This document shows positions 50,812-59,162 of a stretch of DNA of 64,000 bases, piece after piece. The position numbers and the translations under genes are program-made. Position 1 is the first letter of the stretch. Every line of letters starts with the position of its first letter. A model generated the notes under the pieces. That model was not told the origin of the DNA and ran no database searches. It saw only the letters and a program-made list of their open reading frames with translations. Origin of the DNA: Heliorestis convoluta (GTDB lineage: Bacteria > Bacillota > Desulfitobacteriia > Heliobacteriales > Heliobacteriaceae); NCBI RefSeq assembly GCF_009649955.1, contig NZ_CP045875.1, forward strand, positions 2,860,001 through 2,924,000. Reading direction: 5' to 3'.

Positions 50812-51881
50812 CTCCCCTTGCTTTCAATAATTTGGGTCCAAGCGCCATGTGGTCCAAAAAGATTCTTTCTTACTTCATCCCAACCACCAAGATAGTCTAT
50901 GGAAAAGAGCAACTCCGGTTCTACATATTGGTCTTTTCTTGCCTTTATCACTTCTTCATGTACCGGTCGGAAGCCATAGGTAGCAAGGATTTGTTGCGCT
51001 TCTTCACTCCATAAATAATCCAAAAATGCTTCGGCAACTTCTCTGTTTCCTTTTCTATCTACGTTTTTATCTATAATTGCAATCGGATTTTCAATTCGAA
51101 TTGTTGCTTTTGGATAGACGATGTCATACAGTTTTTCTTCACGATTGCGCAGCAAGAGTTCATTTTCATAGGTGACGATGAGGTGACCGAGCCCCTGTTC
51201 AAACGTTGTCATCGATTCTCGAGCGCTTTTGTCCATAACACGTACTCTTTCTTGAATCGCTTGAAGACGTTGTAGCGCTTTTTGCGAATCTGGCTCCCCT
51301 GTTGCTGTTTCGCTTTCGATGAGCGCAGAGCCGTATATGGCATTAATGATCCACATGGCGCCACCAGACGTTCTAGGACTGGGATAGATGACTTCAATGC
51401 CTTCTTGCGTTAAGTCAGACCAATCTTGGATTCCCATGGGATTACCAGGTCGTACGCCAATGGCAACGAGTGAATGTGTTACCATGCCGCCATAGTTTCT
51501 CTCTTTCCAAGGCTCTGTGATCAAGCCTTTTTCAGCAATCAAATTCATATCATTTTCCAGTGCAAGAAAAGCAATATCGGCTCGTAAGCCGCCTACGATG
51601 GCTCGCGCCTGGGCTCCCGAAGGACCATAGGATTGTCGAATGGTTACTTGCTCACCTTTTTCCTCCAACCAGTATTTTTGAAAAGCAGGAATTACTTCGC
51701 CTTCTAATGCTTCTTTTACAACAGAGTAGGCTGATAAGGTTAGAACTACTTCATTCGGTTTTTCTTTTCTGTTAACGTTTTTACTTTCTATCGAACAAGC
51801 CGTAGCGACCAAGGCAAGGGTAAAAAAAAAGATCACGCAATAAATTAGTTTTTTTATTAAACTTTTATTTTTTTCTTTCAA
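50808..51881 (-). CDS. Sulfate/thiosulfate-binding lipoprotein
   Basis: The extracellular substrate-binding component of the sulfate importer, 357 residues. A signal with lipobox ALVATACS (Cys at about residue 29) predicts a membrane-anchored lipoprotein. Typical Sbp/CysP segments are present: RQSYGPSGAQARAIVGGL, DIAFLALENDM, IYPSPRTSGGAMWIINAIYG and TYENELLLRNREEK. It starts at TTG 51881 behind GAGGTGAG, which itself directly follows a (CTAT)n repeat. It is first in sbp-cysT-cysW-cysA. Sbp and CysP cannot be separated by eye. Confidence 0.92.
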   Translation of the reverse strand: MKEKNKSLIKKLIYCVIFFFTLALVATACSIESKNVNRKEKPNEVVLTLSAYSVVKEALEGEVIPAFQKYWLEEKGEQVTIRQSYGPSGAQARAIVGGLRADIAFLALENDMNLIAEKGLITEPWKERNYGGMVTHSLVAIGVRPGNPMGIQDWSDLTQEGIEVIYPSPRTSGGAMWIINAIYGSALIESETATGEPDSQKALQRLQAIQERVRVMDKSARESMTTFEQGLGHLIVTYENELLLRNREEKLYDIVYPKATIRIENPIAIIDKNVDRKGNREVAEAFLDYLWSEEAQQILATYGFRPVHEEVIKARKDQYVEPELLFSIDYLGGWDEVRKNLFGPHGAWTQIIESKGR

Positions 51882-51896
51882 TCTATTCTCACCTCG

Positions 51897-51918
51897 CTAT
51901 CTATCTATCTATCTATCT
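51897..51918. repeat. (CTAT)n tetranucleotide repeat
   Basis: Five full CTAT units plus CT lie immediately upstream of the ribosome-binding site of the sulfate-binding protein gene, where it reads (ATAG)n on the coding strand. Slipped-strand change in copy number could alter expression. Confidence 0.85.
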
Positions 51919-51930
51919 GTGGAAGGCAAA

Positions 51931-51984
51931 GAAAAAACCCCCGTATTGGTCTTCATAGTATGTTGAAGAACATCGGGGGGTTCT
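51931..51984 (-). terminator. Intrinsic terminator of the metI-metC operon
   Basis: On the minus strand, AACCCCCCG pairs with CGGGGGTT across a loop with an inner CTTCA/TGAAG helix, followed by TTTTCTTT. Confidence 0.7.
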
Positions 51985-52012
51985 TTATATCTTATATGGA
52001 TTTTATTTTTTC

Positions 52013-53158
52013 TTATCTATCTAGTCTTTGTAAGGCTTGTTCTAAGTCATCGATTAGATCCTGGGGGTCCTCTAAACCTACAGAGAGCCTCAAGAGTCCA
52101 GGTCCAATACCTCTTTTGATTCGTTCTTCCGGCTCCATAGCACCATGCGACATGGTCGTGGGATAAGACAGAATCGACTCGACGCCGCCTAGGCTTACAG
52201 CAACGAGCGGCAATTTTACCTGGCTAAGAAACTGTTTGACTCTCTCTCGGCTGCCTAGATCAAAGGATAGCACAGCGCCTGGCCCAGCTGCTTGCTTTTG
52301 TTGTAACTCATAGCCTTTATGACTTTCTAGACCTGGATAGTAGACTTGTTCGATTTGTTTGTGTCCTTCCAGATAACGAGCAACGATTTCTGCTCCTTTT
52401 TGAGAAGCTTCCATGCGAACTGCTAGCGTTTTTAAGCCTCTGAGCAAGAGCCAGCTATCATGAGGACTAAGGATGGCGCCAAAGGCGTTTTGATAAAAAG
52501 AAATTGCTTTTCCTAGCTTTTCATCTTTGACAACAATGGCACCGGCAACAAGATCACTATGTCCACCTAAAAACTTCGTGGCACTGTGTACAACCACGTC
52601 GACGCCCAGATTAAGGGGCTGTTGCAGATAGGGCGTCATAAAGGTATTGTCAATGATAGTACGCCATTTTCTTTCTTTGGCCAGAGCAACAGCGCCTGCT
52701 ATATCGGTAATCGCCATCGTAGGGTTAGAAGGCGATTCTAGAATCAAGCCTTTTGTGTTGGGGCGAGCCGCTTTGGCAATCGCCTCTACGTCTGTGGCAT
52801 CTACAAAGGTTGTCTCCACACCAAAGTGAGGCCAAACTTTAGAAAGAAGGCGATAGGTGCCGCCGTAAATGTCACGGGAAGCAATTACATGATCGCCGGC
52901 GCCAAAGAGGGCCATCGCAGTCGTCATGGCTGCCATCCCAGAAGCTAAAGCAAAGCCCCTTGTTCCACCTTCTAGCGTAGCAAGGGATATTTCCACGGCT
53001 TCTCTGGTGGGATTGCCAGAACGAGAATATTCATAAGGCGGGATTTCATCAATATCCTTCTGGTGAAAGGTAGAAGCCATGAAAATTGGCACACTCGATG
53101 CACCTGTATGTTTTTCCGGTTCTACACCGGTGTGAATCACTTGCGTTGCTTTTTTCAT
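52013..53158 (-). CDS. metC: Cys/Met metabolism PLP enzyme (cystathionine beta-lyase/gamma-lyase type)
   Basis: A trans-sulfuration family PLP enzyme of 381 residues. The PLP-lysine motif VVHSATKFLGGHSDLVAG (about residues 198-215), the YSRSGNPTREAVE phosphate/Tyr region (about 44-56) and the C-terminal LSYPTTMSHGAM are conserved. It lies second in a SAM-riboswitch-controlled pair, as in Bacillus metI-metC, so cystathionine beta-lyase is the likely assignment; gamma-lyase or homocysteine-forming activities are possible. It is 45 bp downstream of its paralogue. Confidence 0.85.
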   Translation of the reverse strand: MKKATQVIHTGVEPEKHTGASSVPIFMASTFHQKDIDEIPPYEYSRSGNPTREAVEISLATLEGGTRGFALASGMAAMTTAMALFGAGDHVIASRDIYGGTYRLLSKVWPHFGVETTFVDATDVEAIAKAARPNTKGLILESPSNPTMAITDIAGAVALAKERKWRTIIDNTFMTPYLQQPLNLGVDVVVHSATKFLGGHSDLVAGAIVVKDEKLGKAISFYQNAFGAILSPHDSWLLLRGLKTLAVRMEASQKGAEIVARYLEGHKQIEQVYYPGLESHKGYELQQKQAAGPGAVLSFDLGSRERVKQFLSQVKLPLVAVSLGGVESILSYPTTMSHGAMEPEERIKRGIGPGLLRLSVGLEDPQDLIDDLEQALQRLDR

Positions 53159-53203
53159 TTTTCTCTGTCCTTCCTCTATTCTAGCTATCCCACTTTGAAT
53201 TAA

Positions 53204-54334
53204 TTAGCCTAGAGCTTCCTCCAGATCGGCGATCAGGTCATCTACATTCTCAATACCTACGGAAAGTCGCAAGAGCGTCGATGTAACACCTGTTTGTTGT
53301 CGCAATTCTTCTGGAATGTCAGCATGGGTTTGGCGAGCCGGAAAGGTGATCAGCGATTCCACACCACCTAAACTCTCAGCAAAAGAAATCAGTTGAACGC
53401 GAGATAACACTTCTTCGACTTTTTTTTCTTCGCGAACGGCAAAAGAAACCATGGCGCCTGCGCCACGTGCTTGTTCAAAATGAACGTCTCTACCAGGATG
53501 ACCAGGCAATCCTAGGTAATAGACTTGCTCAACTGCCTTGTGCTCTTGTAACCACTGGGCGATTTTTTGTGCACTGGTCTGACTTTGTTCCATTCTCAAG
53601 GCCAAGCTTTTCATGCCTCGAAGCAAGAGCCATGCATCGAAGGGGCCTAAGACAGCACCAATGGCATTTTGCATAAAGTACAGCTTTTCACCGAGTTCTT
53701 CCGTTGCTGCAACAACAAGGCCTGCTACCACATCGTTGTGCCCTCCTAGGTATTTGGTTCCACTGTGCACAACAATATGGGCTCCTAACTCAATGGGTTG
53801 CTGCAGATAAGGACTCATAAACGTGTTATCTACTATAAGAAGCAAGGAATGCTCCTGACACAACTTGTTAAGTGCTCGCAGATCGGTAATATGCATTGTC
53901 GGATTCGTAGGCGTCTCTACGAAAATGGCTTTTGTCTTTTCTGTAACGGCGTCAGCAATTTTGTGGCTCCAGCGAGTGTCAACGTAGGTAGCTGTAAGGC
54001 CTAGAGGCTTGTAGATTTGTTCCATCAATCGATAGGTCCCACCGTATAAATCTTGACAAAAAATGATGTGATCACCTGGCGCAAAGATAGACAAGCAGTT
54101 GGCAATGGCAGCCATACCTGAAGAAAACGCAAGTCCCCTTTTCCCTTTCTCTAGTTGAGCAATTGCTTCTTCTAAGACTTGTCTTGTCGGATTGCCAGAA
54201 CGGCTATAGTCATAACCTGTGCTTTCCCCTAAAGCAGGATGGCGGAAGGTGGCAGAGGGATAAATCGGGTAACTTACAGCACCAGTATGATCTTTTCCAT
54301 TCCCTAGTTGAGCTAGTAAAGTCTCTATGCGCAT
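53204..54334 (-). CDS. metI: Cys/Met metabolism PLP enzyme (cystathionine gamma-synthase type)
   Basis: A paralogue of the next gene, 376 residues. PLP-lysine is in VVHSGTKYLGGHNDVVAGL (about residue 195), with YDYSRSGNPTRQVLEEA near the N-terminus and SLGGVESLITFPARQTHADI near the C-terminus. The start ATG 54334 is preferred because the ATG at 54343 directly abuts AAGGAGG. As first gene behind the SAM riboswitch it is probably cystathionine gamma-synthase/O-acetylhomoserine thiolyase (MetI-like), opening the methionine pathway. Divergent cysK supplies cysteine. Confidence 0.86.
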   Translation of the reverse strand: MRIETLLAQLGNGKDHTGAVSYPIYPSATFRHPALGESTGYDYSRSGNPTRQVLEEAIAQLEKGKRGLAFSSGMAAIANCLSIFAPGDHIIFCQDLYGGTYRLMEQIYKPLGLTATYVDTRWSHKIADAVTEKTKAIFVETPTNPTMHITDLRALNKLCQEHSLLLIVDNTFMSPYLQQPIELGAHIVVHSGTKYLGGHNDVVAGLVVAATEELGEKLYFMQNAIGAVLGPFDAWLLLRGMKSLALRMEQSQTSAQKIAQWLQEHKAVEQVYYLGLPGHPGRDVHFEQARGAGAMVSFAVREEKKVEEVLSRVQLISFAESLGGVESLITFPARQTHADIPEELRQQTGVTSTLLRLSVGIENVDDLIADLEEALG

Positions 54335-54363
54335 GTACCGCATCCTCCTTCTTGTGTTACATT

Positions 54364-54393
54364 AAAAAAAGTCTTCCCTGTTGAAGAGAAGAC
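54364..54393 (-). terminator. Riboswitch expression-platform terminator
   Basis: The minus-strand stem GTCTTC with GAAGAC is followed by TTTTTTT, directly after the SAM aptamer and 30 bases before metI. It should terminate when SAM is bound. Confidence 0.85.
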
Positions 54394-54404
54394 CTTGTCT
54401 TGCT

Positions 54405-54513
54405 TGCGATCTTATCTTCCAGGGTGATCCCCGCAGGATGTAGCACCTTGCAGTATTTCTGCCGGTTGCCGGGCTTCACAGGGCCTGTCCCTCCGCCACT
54501 CTTGATAAGAGAC
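54405..54513 (-). promoter_or_regulatory. SAM-I (S-box) riboswitch
   Basis: The minus strand carries the complete S-box pattern: CTCTTATCAAGAGTGGCGGA, GGGAC, GAAGCCCGGCAACC, CAAGGTGCTA, TCC and the closing GATAAG. The order and core nucleotides match the SAM-I aptamer. A terminator follows, so the metI-metC pair is predicted to be switched off by S-adenosylmethionine. Confidence 0.96.
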
Positions 54514-54606
54514 CATATGCAGTTCCAGATATTAGAGTAAGCGCTAATTCTTAAAAGGTCAAGACTTTTTTGCACGGGCATGGCGGTTACATTAAAATGT
54601 TTAATT

Positions 54607-54630
54607 GTTACTTTGTGGTGGGAGCATGGC
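54607..54630 (+). repeat. Solo left-end copy of the 58-kb structured repeat
   Basis: TTACTTTGTGGTGGGAGCAT matches the left flank of the elements at 58.1-58.5 kb (TACCTTGTGGTGGGGACAGG and TTACTTTGTGCAGGGGCC). No core follows. It lies 30 bp upstream of the cysK promoter. Confidence 0.45.
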
Positions 54631-54660
54631 GAGTTAGCAATAAATTGTCAAAAGCATGTA

Positions 54661-54720
54661 TTGACAAAGCACTCTATTACCAGTATCATGAACTCAAGAG
54701 ATATCGTTAATATCCGATAT
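54661..54720 (+). promoter_or_regulatory. cysK promoter with downstream inverted repeat
   Basis: TTGACA and TATCAT are separated by 17 bases (54661-54689). The inverted repeat ATATCG-N8-CGATAT (54701-54720) lies just after the expected transcription start, a normal place for a repressor operator. It does not match the CymR consensus that I know. Confidence 0.6.
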
Positions 54721-54758
54721 GATTAGTTGGGATTAAAAGCATAAGGAGTGACTTTGTT

Positions 54759-55688
54759 ATGGCTTTGATAGCAAATAACGTCAGTGAGCTAATTGGAAAA
54801 ACCCCGATGGTGCAGTTGAATCGCATTGTAGAGGCTGACAATGTAGAAGTCATCGCTAAGTTAGAATCATTCAATCCTGGTGGCAGTGTGAAAGATCGTA
54901 TCGGATTGAATATGATTGTAGATGCCGAGCAAAAAGGATTGCTCAAAGAAGGTTCCGTCATCATTGAGCCAACAAGTGGCAATACGGGCATTGCTTTGGC
55001 TATGATTTCTGCCGTCAAAGGCTATAAGCTTATCCTCACAATGCCAGAAACAATGAGCGTAGAAAGAAGAAACTTGTTGAGTGCCTACGGCGCTGAACTC
55101 GTACTAACACCTGGTGCCGAAGGCATGAAAGGCGCTGTGCGTAAAGCAGAAGAATTGACCGAGACCATTGAAAATGCAGTCTTGCTACAACAGTTTGCCA
55201 ACTCTTCTAACCCAGCCATTCATGAAGTAACAACCGGTGAAGAAATCTGGAAAGATACAGAAGGAAACATCGATATTTTTGTTGCTGGTGTTGGTACGGG
55301 TGGTACCGTCACAGGCGCTGGTAAGACACTGAAAAAATATAACAGCAACATAAAAGTAGTTGCTGTAGAACCTGCAGCTTCTCCAGTACTCTCCGGTGGA
55401 AAACCAGGCCCTCACAAAATCCAAGGTATTGGAGCTGGCTTTGTCCCTCCTGTACTCAACCTTGATGTAGTCGATGAAATCATTACGGTCTTAGACGATC
55501 ATGCTCTGATTACAAGTCGTAGACTGGCCAAAGAAGAAGGCTTGCTCGTAGGCATTTCCGCAGGTGCTATTGCTTATGCAGCTCTCCAGATAGCCAAGCG
55601 TCCTGAAAATGCTGGGAAGCGCATCGTCGCTGTCCTTCCTGACACGGGCGAACGCTACTTGAGCACTGTACTGTTTACAGAAGCGTAA
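54759..55688 (+). CDS. cysK: Cysteine synthase (O-acetylserine sulfhydrylase)
   Basis: A PLP enzyme making cysteine from O-acetylserine and sulfide, 309 residues. The PLP-lysine is in [15 protein letters not shown] (about residues 35-49), the substrate loop is [12 protein letters not shown] (about 70), the phosphate-binding loop is [12 protein letters not shown] (about 175), and [12 protein letters not shown] lies near the C-terminus. The ATG has TAAGGAGTG upstream. It is divergent from the SAM-controlled metI-metC pair and close to the sulfate importer, forming a sulfur-assimilation region. A terminator follows. Confidence 0.95.
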   Translation: MALIANNVSELIGKTPMVQLNRIVEADNVEVIAKLESFNPGGSVKDRIGLNMIVDAEQKGLLKEGSVIIEPTSGNTGIALAMISAVKGYKLILTMPETMSVERRNLLSAYGAELVLTPGAEGMKGAVRKAEELTETIENAVLLQQFANSSNPAIHEVTTGEEIWKDTEGNIDIFVAGVGTGGTVTGAGKTLKKYNSNIKVVAVEPAASPVLSGGKPGPHKIQGIGAGFVPPVLNLDVVDEIITVLDDHALITSRRLAKEEGLLVGISAGAIAYAALQIAKRPENAGKRIVAVLPDTGERYLSTVLFTEA

Positions 55689-55706
55689 GTGTTTTACGTA
55701 AAGATA

Positions 55707-55766
55707 AGAAAGAGTTCACCCTCACCAAATCATTGGATTTGCGGGGCGAACTCTTTCTTTTTTTGT
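55707..55766 (+). terminator. Intrinsic terminator of cysK
   Basis: The 14-bp stem GAAAGAGTTCACCC with GGGCGAACTCTTTC (one mismatch) is followed by TTTTTTT. Confidence 0.85.
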
Positions 55767-55800
55767 CATCCTATTAGAAATTGCTCAGGTACATCGTGCG

Positions 55801-56013
55801 TTAGCGGGGATCTTTCGAGATTTCTGGTAATGTATCATGCTCTTCAATCGTAGCCATACCAGGGTCAGATGGAATTCCTTGTAAACTATCGGGGTCAACG
55901 GCTGATGGTAAATTGGTTAGTTCATGATTTTGCAAAGGCTGGTCTTTCTTTTTGTCACTTTGTTCTGCCTGGTTGTGATAGCCATTCTCGCCTTTTTGGT
56001 GTTGATGATTCAT
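55801..56013 (-). CDS. Small hydrophilic hypothetical protein, 70 aa
   Basis: Not recognised. The ATG at 56013 follows a very strong AAGGAGGCG at good distance, so translation is likely. The protein is rich in His, Gln, Asp, Pro and Lys (start MNHQHQKGENGYHNQAEQSD), has no Cys or membrane segment and looks intrinsically disordered. It lies 46 bp downstream of the chemoreceptor gene on the same strand and may share its transcript. A small, acid-soluble, spore-type or desiccation-related protein is conceivable, but nothing in the sequence proves it. Confidence 0.6.
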   Translation of the reverse strand: MNHQHQKGENGYHNQAEQSDKKKDQPLQNHELTNLPSAVDPDSLQGIPSDPGMATIEEHDTLPEISKDPR

Positions 56014-56059
56014 TATAACGCCTCCTTTTCTTTTTTACTTTTTCCGAAGAAAAGGTGGC

Positions 56060-58087
56060 TCATGCTTCTTTATTGTCTTTCTTAACTTTAAAGCTTTCTG
56101 TCACTGCTTTTAATTCCATGGCCATCGCACTAGCTTCTTCTGTAGCGGCTGAGATGGTCTCCATGGCAGCAGAAGTCTCTTCAGCAGAGGAGGCTACATA
56201 TTGCGCTTTCTTGAATGTTTCTTCGATGGAAGTCGCCACAGAGTGAATTAGAGAAACTATCTTATCGGAGCTTGCCACTTCTTCTGCTGTTAGATCTACA
56301 ATATCTTGCACTGCTGTTTCCGCTTCTTTAACAGTGATTAAAATCTGTTGTAGTGCCTCTCCAGCTTTTCGAACGACAACAACCCCTTGCTCTACTTCAT
56401 CACGGCTTTCTTGCGTCGCTTCTACAGCAGCTTTTGTGTTTTGCTCTACTTTTTTTACCAGCGCTGCCACGTCTTCTGCGCCTCGACTGGATTGTTCTGC
56501 AAGCTTGCGAATCTCTTCCGCAACAACTGCAAAGCCTCGTCCTTCTTCACCGGCTCGTGCTGCTTCAATGGCTGCATTCAGCGCCAACAAGTTCGTTTGT
56601 CCTGCAATGTTGGTAATGGTTTCTGTGATCATGCTAATTTGCTTGGAGTAGTGATTCAGTGTTGCAATCTGCTCTTCTGTCTCTACGGTCTTTTTTCTAA
56701 TCTTGTCCATTCGCTCTACTGTTTCTTCAACAGTATTTTTCCCTTTTTCAGCAGCTTTTAAAGAGTCTCCCGTATAGTCGGCCGCTGCAACAGCTTTGCT
56801 CTTCGCAATTTGAATCAGCGAAGAAAGTTCTAACAGTACTTCGGAAGAATCCATGGTAGCCTGGTTGCCTTTCTCTGCATCTTCCGTAAGTTCTTGAATA
56901 TTCATGACTACTTCTTCCGTTGCCGCAGTGACTTCCTGCGTTGAAGCAGCCATTTCTTCAGAGCCTGCTGCTAGTTCATCAGCACTTTGACGAACTAGAG
57001 AAATGACAGTGGACTGCTTTTCGATCATCTGATTAAAAGAATTGGTTAAATCTCCGATTTCATCGCTAGAACGAACTGTCCCTTGTACTGTTAAGTCACC
57101 AGCACCTGCCTGGGCCATGAGATTTTGTAATTCTTTTACTGGTGCCACAATCTGGCGGGCAAAAAAGAGTCCAAGAAAGGCAGCTGCAGAAAAAATAACA
57201 AGGGCGGCCACAGTAGTCCGAAGGACCAAGGCAACTTGAATATCTCTAATCTCGGCACGAGGAATTGCCGTTCCAATCATACCAATAATTTGACCACTGG
57301 CACCTTGCAAAGGCATGTAGCCGGTGATGAAGTTGCTGTCAAAAGAGGCATTCATACCAACAAAAATTCGACCTTCCCCAAGTACGACCTGTGTTATCTC
57401 ATCGTTTTGTATCTCCGTGCCGAGTCGTCGTTTCCCCTGCTCATCTTCAGAGGTTGTCGCCACTCGCTCCGACCCCAAGAAGAGACTGAAAACAGCGTCA
57501 TACATATGTTGTGCTTGATCGACCATGTAATTTTGACTGGCCACGTAGCCCGTAGAAAGAGCTCCAATCAGTTGCCCTTCCTGATCATAGATGGGAGTGC
57601 CCGCTCGAACAGAGAGCCTGACAACACGCCCCTCTTCAATTCCTACAAAAGCGTTGCCTTGTAAAGCCTGCTGAATATTGGTTTGGTTCGAAATATTATC
57701 ATCTGCTGCAGGGATCCGCTCTGGCTCATGGGTCCTAATAATGACGTTGCCTTCTGGGTCTGTGATGACAAGGTAATCAAGTTTTCCTTGTTCCATCAAG
57801 GGTGTTGTCACTTCTAGCAGGTACGTAAAGTCTCTTTGCTGAACGCCTTCCATAATGAGAGGGTGCTTGGCTAAGTTGTTACTATGAGCCATTGCCTGTC
57901 TCTCATAGATTCGCAAAAGTTCTTCTAGGCCTTCTAGATTTTTTTCAATTCGTTCTACAAAAAACCGTTCAAAGCGATCGCTAGCCGTGAAAACAGAGAA
58001 AAGCCCGAAGACAGTTGTTGCTACGAATAAAATTCCTAAGACGAGTAGTAAGAGCTTTACTTGTAAGCTTTGTAAATAGTGATTCAT
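56060..58087 (-). CDS. Methyl-accepting chemotaxis protein with extracellular Cache-like sensor
   Basis: A transmembrane chemoreceptor of about 675 residues. An N-terminal helix (about 10-30) precedes a Cache-type sensor (about 40-280; [40 protein letters not shown]), a second helix (about 290-315), HAMP, and a long cytoplasmic helical bundle with the hairpin tip [20 protein letters not shown] (about 500-520), which binds CheW and CheA. The ATG at 58087 follows AAAGAAG by eight bases; ATG 58105 is possible but would be almost leaderless. The ligand is unknown, although Cache sensors often bind small carboxylates or amino acids. Confidence 0.9.
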   Translation of the reverse strand: MNHYLQSLQVKLLLLVLGILFVATTVFGLFSVFTASDRFERFFVERIEKNLEGLEELLRIYERQAMAHSNNLAKHPLIMEGVQQRDFTYLLEVTTPLMEQGKLDYLVITDPEGNVIIRTHEPERIPAADDNISNQTNIQQALQGNAFVGIEEGRVVRLSVRAGTPIYDQEGQLIGALSTGYVASQNYMVDQAQHMYDAVFSLFLGSERVATTSEDEQGKRRLGTEIQNDEITQVVLGEGRIFVGMNASFDSNFITGYMPLQGASGQIIGMIGTAIPRAEIRDIQVALVLRTTVAALVIFSAAAFLGLFFARQIVAPVKELQNLMAQAGAGDLTVQGTVRSSDEIGDLTNSFNQMIEKQSTVISLVRQSADELAAGSEEMAASTQEVTAATEEVVMNIQELTEDAEKGNQATMDSSEVLLELSSLIQIAKSKAVAAADYTGDSLKAAEKGKNTVEETVERMDKIRKKTVETEEQIATLNHYSKQISMITETITNIAGQTNLLALNAAIEAARAGEEGRGFAVVAEEIRKLAEQSSRGAEDVAALVKKVEQNTKAAVEATQESRDEVEQGVVVVRKAGEALQQILITVKEAETAVQDIVDLTAEEVASSDKIVSLIHSVATSIEETFKKAQYVASSAEETSAAMETISAATEEASAMAMELKAVTESFKVKKDNKEA

Positions 58088-58126
58088 AGGCATCGCTTCT
58101 TTCATTTATTGTAGTATAACATCAAA

Positions 58127-58282
58127 ATAGCTACCTTGTGGTGGGGACAGGCGTTATGAATTCCTTCCGAACGGACTCATCCCACGCCATAAGCGGCAGC
58201 AAGCTGCCGATGGCTGAGGTCTGAAGTCCTCTCTCCAGGAAGTCATAACGCCTGTCCCAGGTACATCTTACTGATTGTGACT
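58127..58282 (+). repeat. Structured repeat element, copy A
   Basis: The left flank TAGCTACCTTGTGGTGGGG is followed by a 16-bp arm GGGACAGGCGTTATGA (58144-58159) that pairs perfectly with TCATAACGCCTGTCCC (58243-58258). Inside lies a 57-nt core (58173-58229) with nested helices and the fixed internal-loop strands TCCCAC and TGAGGTC. The right flank contains TTACTGATTGT. An inverted second copy follows at 58366-58523. Core comparison shows five compensatory base-pair changes (see findings). Confidence 0.8.
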
Positions 58283-58365
58283 GCGTTTTGGCCTATTGCA
58301 AATACAAATACAATAGGCAGTTGCGTATATATCGCAGAAAGTTGCGCAAAGCAATGTCAACGGAA

Positions 58366-58523
58366 AGTAACAATCAGTAAAAAGCCCTCTGGGCCTGGGC
58401 ATCACGCTTTCCGCAGCGGGACTTGGGACCTCAGCTGTCGCCAGCTTGCTGGCGGTAACAGCGTGGGACCAGTCCAGAGCGGAGGAAAGCGTGATGACCA
58501 GGCCCCTGCACAAAGTAACCCCA
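58366..58523 (-). repeat. Structured repeat element, copy B (inverted)
   Basis: Read on the minus strand: left flank TTACTTTGTGCAGGGG, 22-bp arms (58484-58505 with 58391-58412, one mismatch), a 57-nt core (58475 to 58419) and right flank TTACTGATTGT. It is the same architecture as copy A, with different but fully paired arms. The arm is followed by CTTTTT on the minus strand, so it could also end transcription. Confidence 0.8.
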
Positions 58524-58592
58524 ACGTAATCAGGAAAAGCTGATTTTCATCAAATGGTTGTGCCCAACCGGGCATGGGGGGTTAACACGAAT

Positions 58593-58621
58593 ATAGCTAC
58601 CTTGTGGTGGGGTCAGGCCTT
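58593..58621 (+). repeat. Partial copy C (left end only) of the structured repeat
   Basis: ATAGCTACCTTGTGGTGGGG followed by TCAGGC repeats the left end of copy A with one change, but the arm and core are missing. Confidence 0.75.
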
Positions 58622-59161
58622 CAAATCCTATATCGTTTCTTTACATATCTTCGACTTTTATTACATATTTGACTTTTTTTTGATAACTTTTGTGTTTATA
58701 ATGAAGGTTTTTAAAAACCATCACCGAATCTGCAAAAGTTCTCAGAATTGATTGGTTTGTCGCAAGCCCGAAAGCTTGGACAATTTCGCACGCTTGACTT
58801 GTTTACAACTGTTTGATTTTCAAGGACCAAAACTTGTTTTTCTTGTGAATTGAGTTACATCTTAGCATTTTTATTCGCCTTTGTCAACCGTTATCTTGTG
58901 CCAATTTTGTCGAGCACGCTAGAAAAGGTTGGATATGCTTTTAATCGTTGCTTTTTTTGGCGAATGTTGTTCGCTCTGCGGCGACAACGAAATCTATTGT
59001 GCCACAGTTTCTAAAAGAATGCAAGTGTTATTTTTTGGAATAATGCATTTTGTTTTTTTATTTTGAAAAAACAAAGCAACTTCCCAATTAATTTCCACGA
59101 TTGAAAAGGATCAAGTCAACACAAAGTAACAGGGAAATCGCGAAAAACGGTTTCCCTTTTT
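58622..59161. other. Non-coding interval before the crtN region
   Basis: There is no convincing gene. The interval is T-rich, holds TATAAT-like boxes near 58695 and the text TTTGATTTTCAAGGACC near 58815, which resembles sequences flanking rRNA operons in Firmicutes, but no rRNA gene is present. A copy of GTTACTTTGTG (minus strand) lies at about 59118, and a plus-strand hairpin terminator ends the interval. Confidence 0.4.
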
Positions 59162-59162
59162 T
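59131..59162 (+). terminator. Orphan plus-strand hairpin terminator
   Basis: AGGGAAA pairs with TTTCCCT and is followed by TTTTT on the plus strand. No plus-strand gene precedes it for more than 3 kb, so it may end an unannotated transcript. Confidence 0.5.

Noticed and set aside
58268-58543. Two ORFs of 81 and 88 codons within the structured repeats
   Set aside because: They arise from the inverted-repeat sequence, lack ribosome-binding sites and match no protein family.
58800-58860. Possible rRNA gene remnant
   Set aside because: Only the flank-like text TTTTCAAGGACC is present; no 16S, 23S or 5S sequence was recognised.
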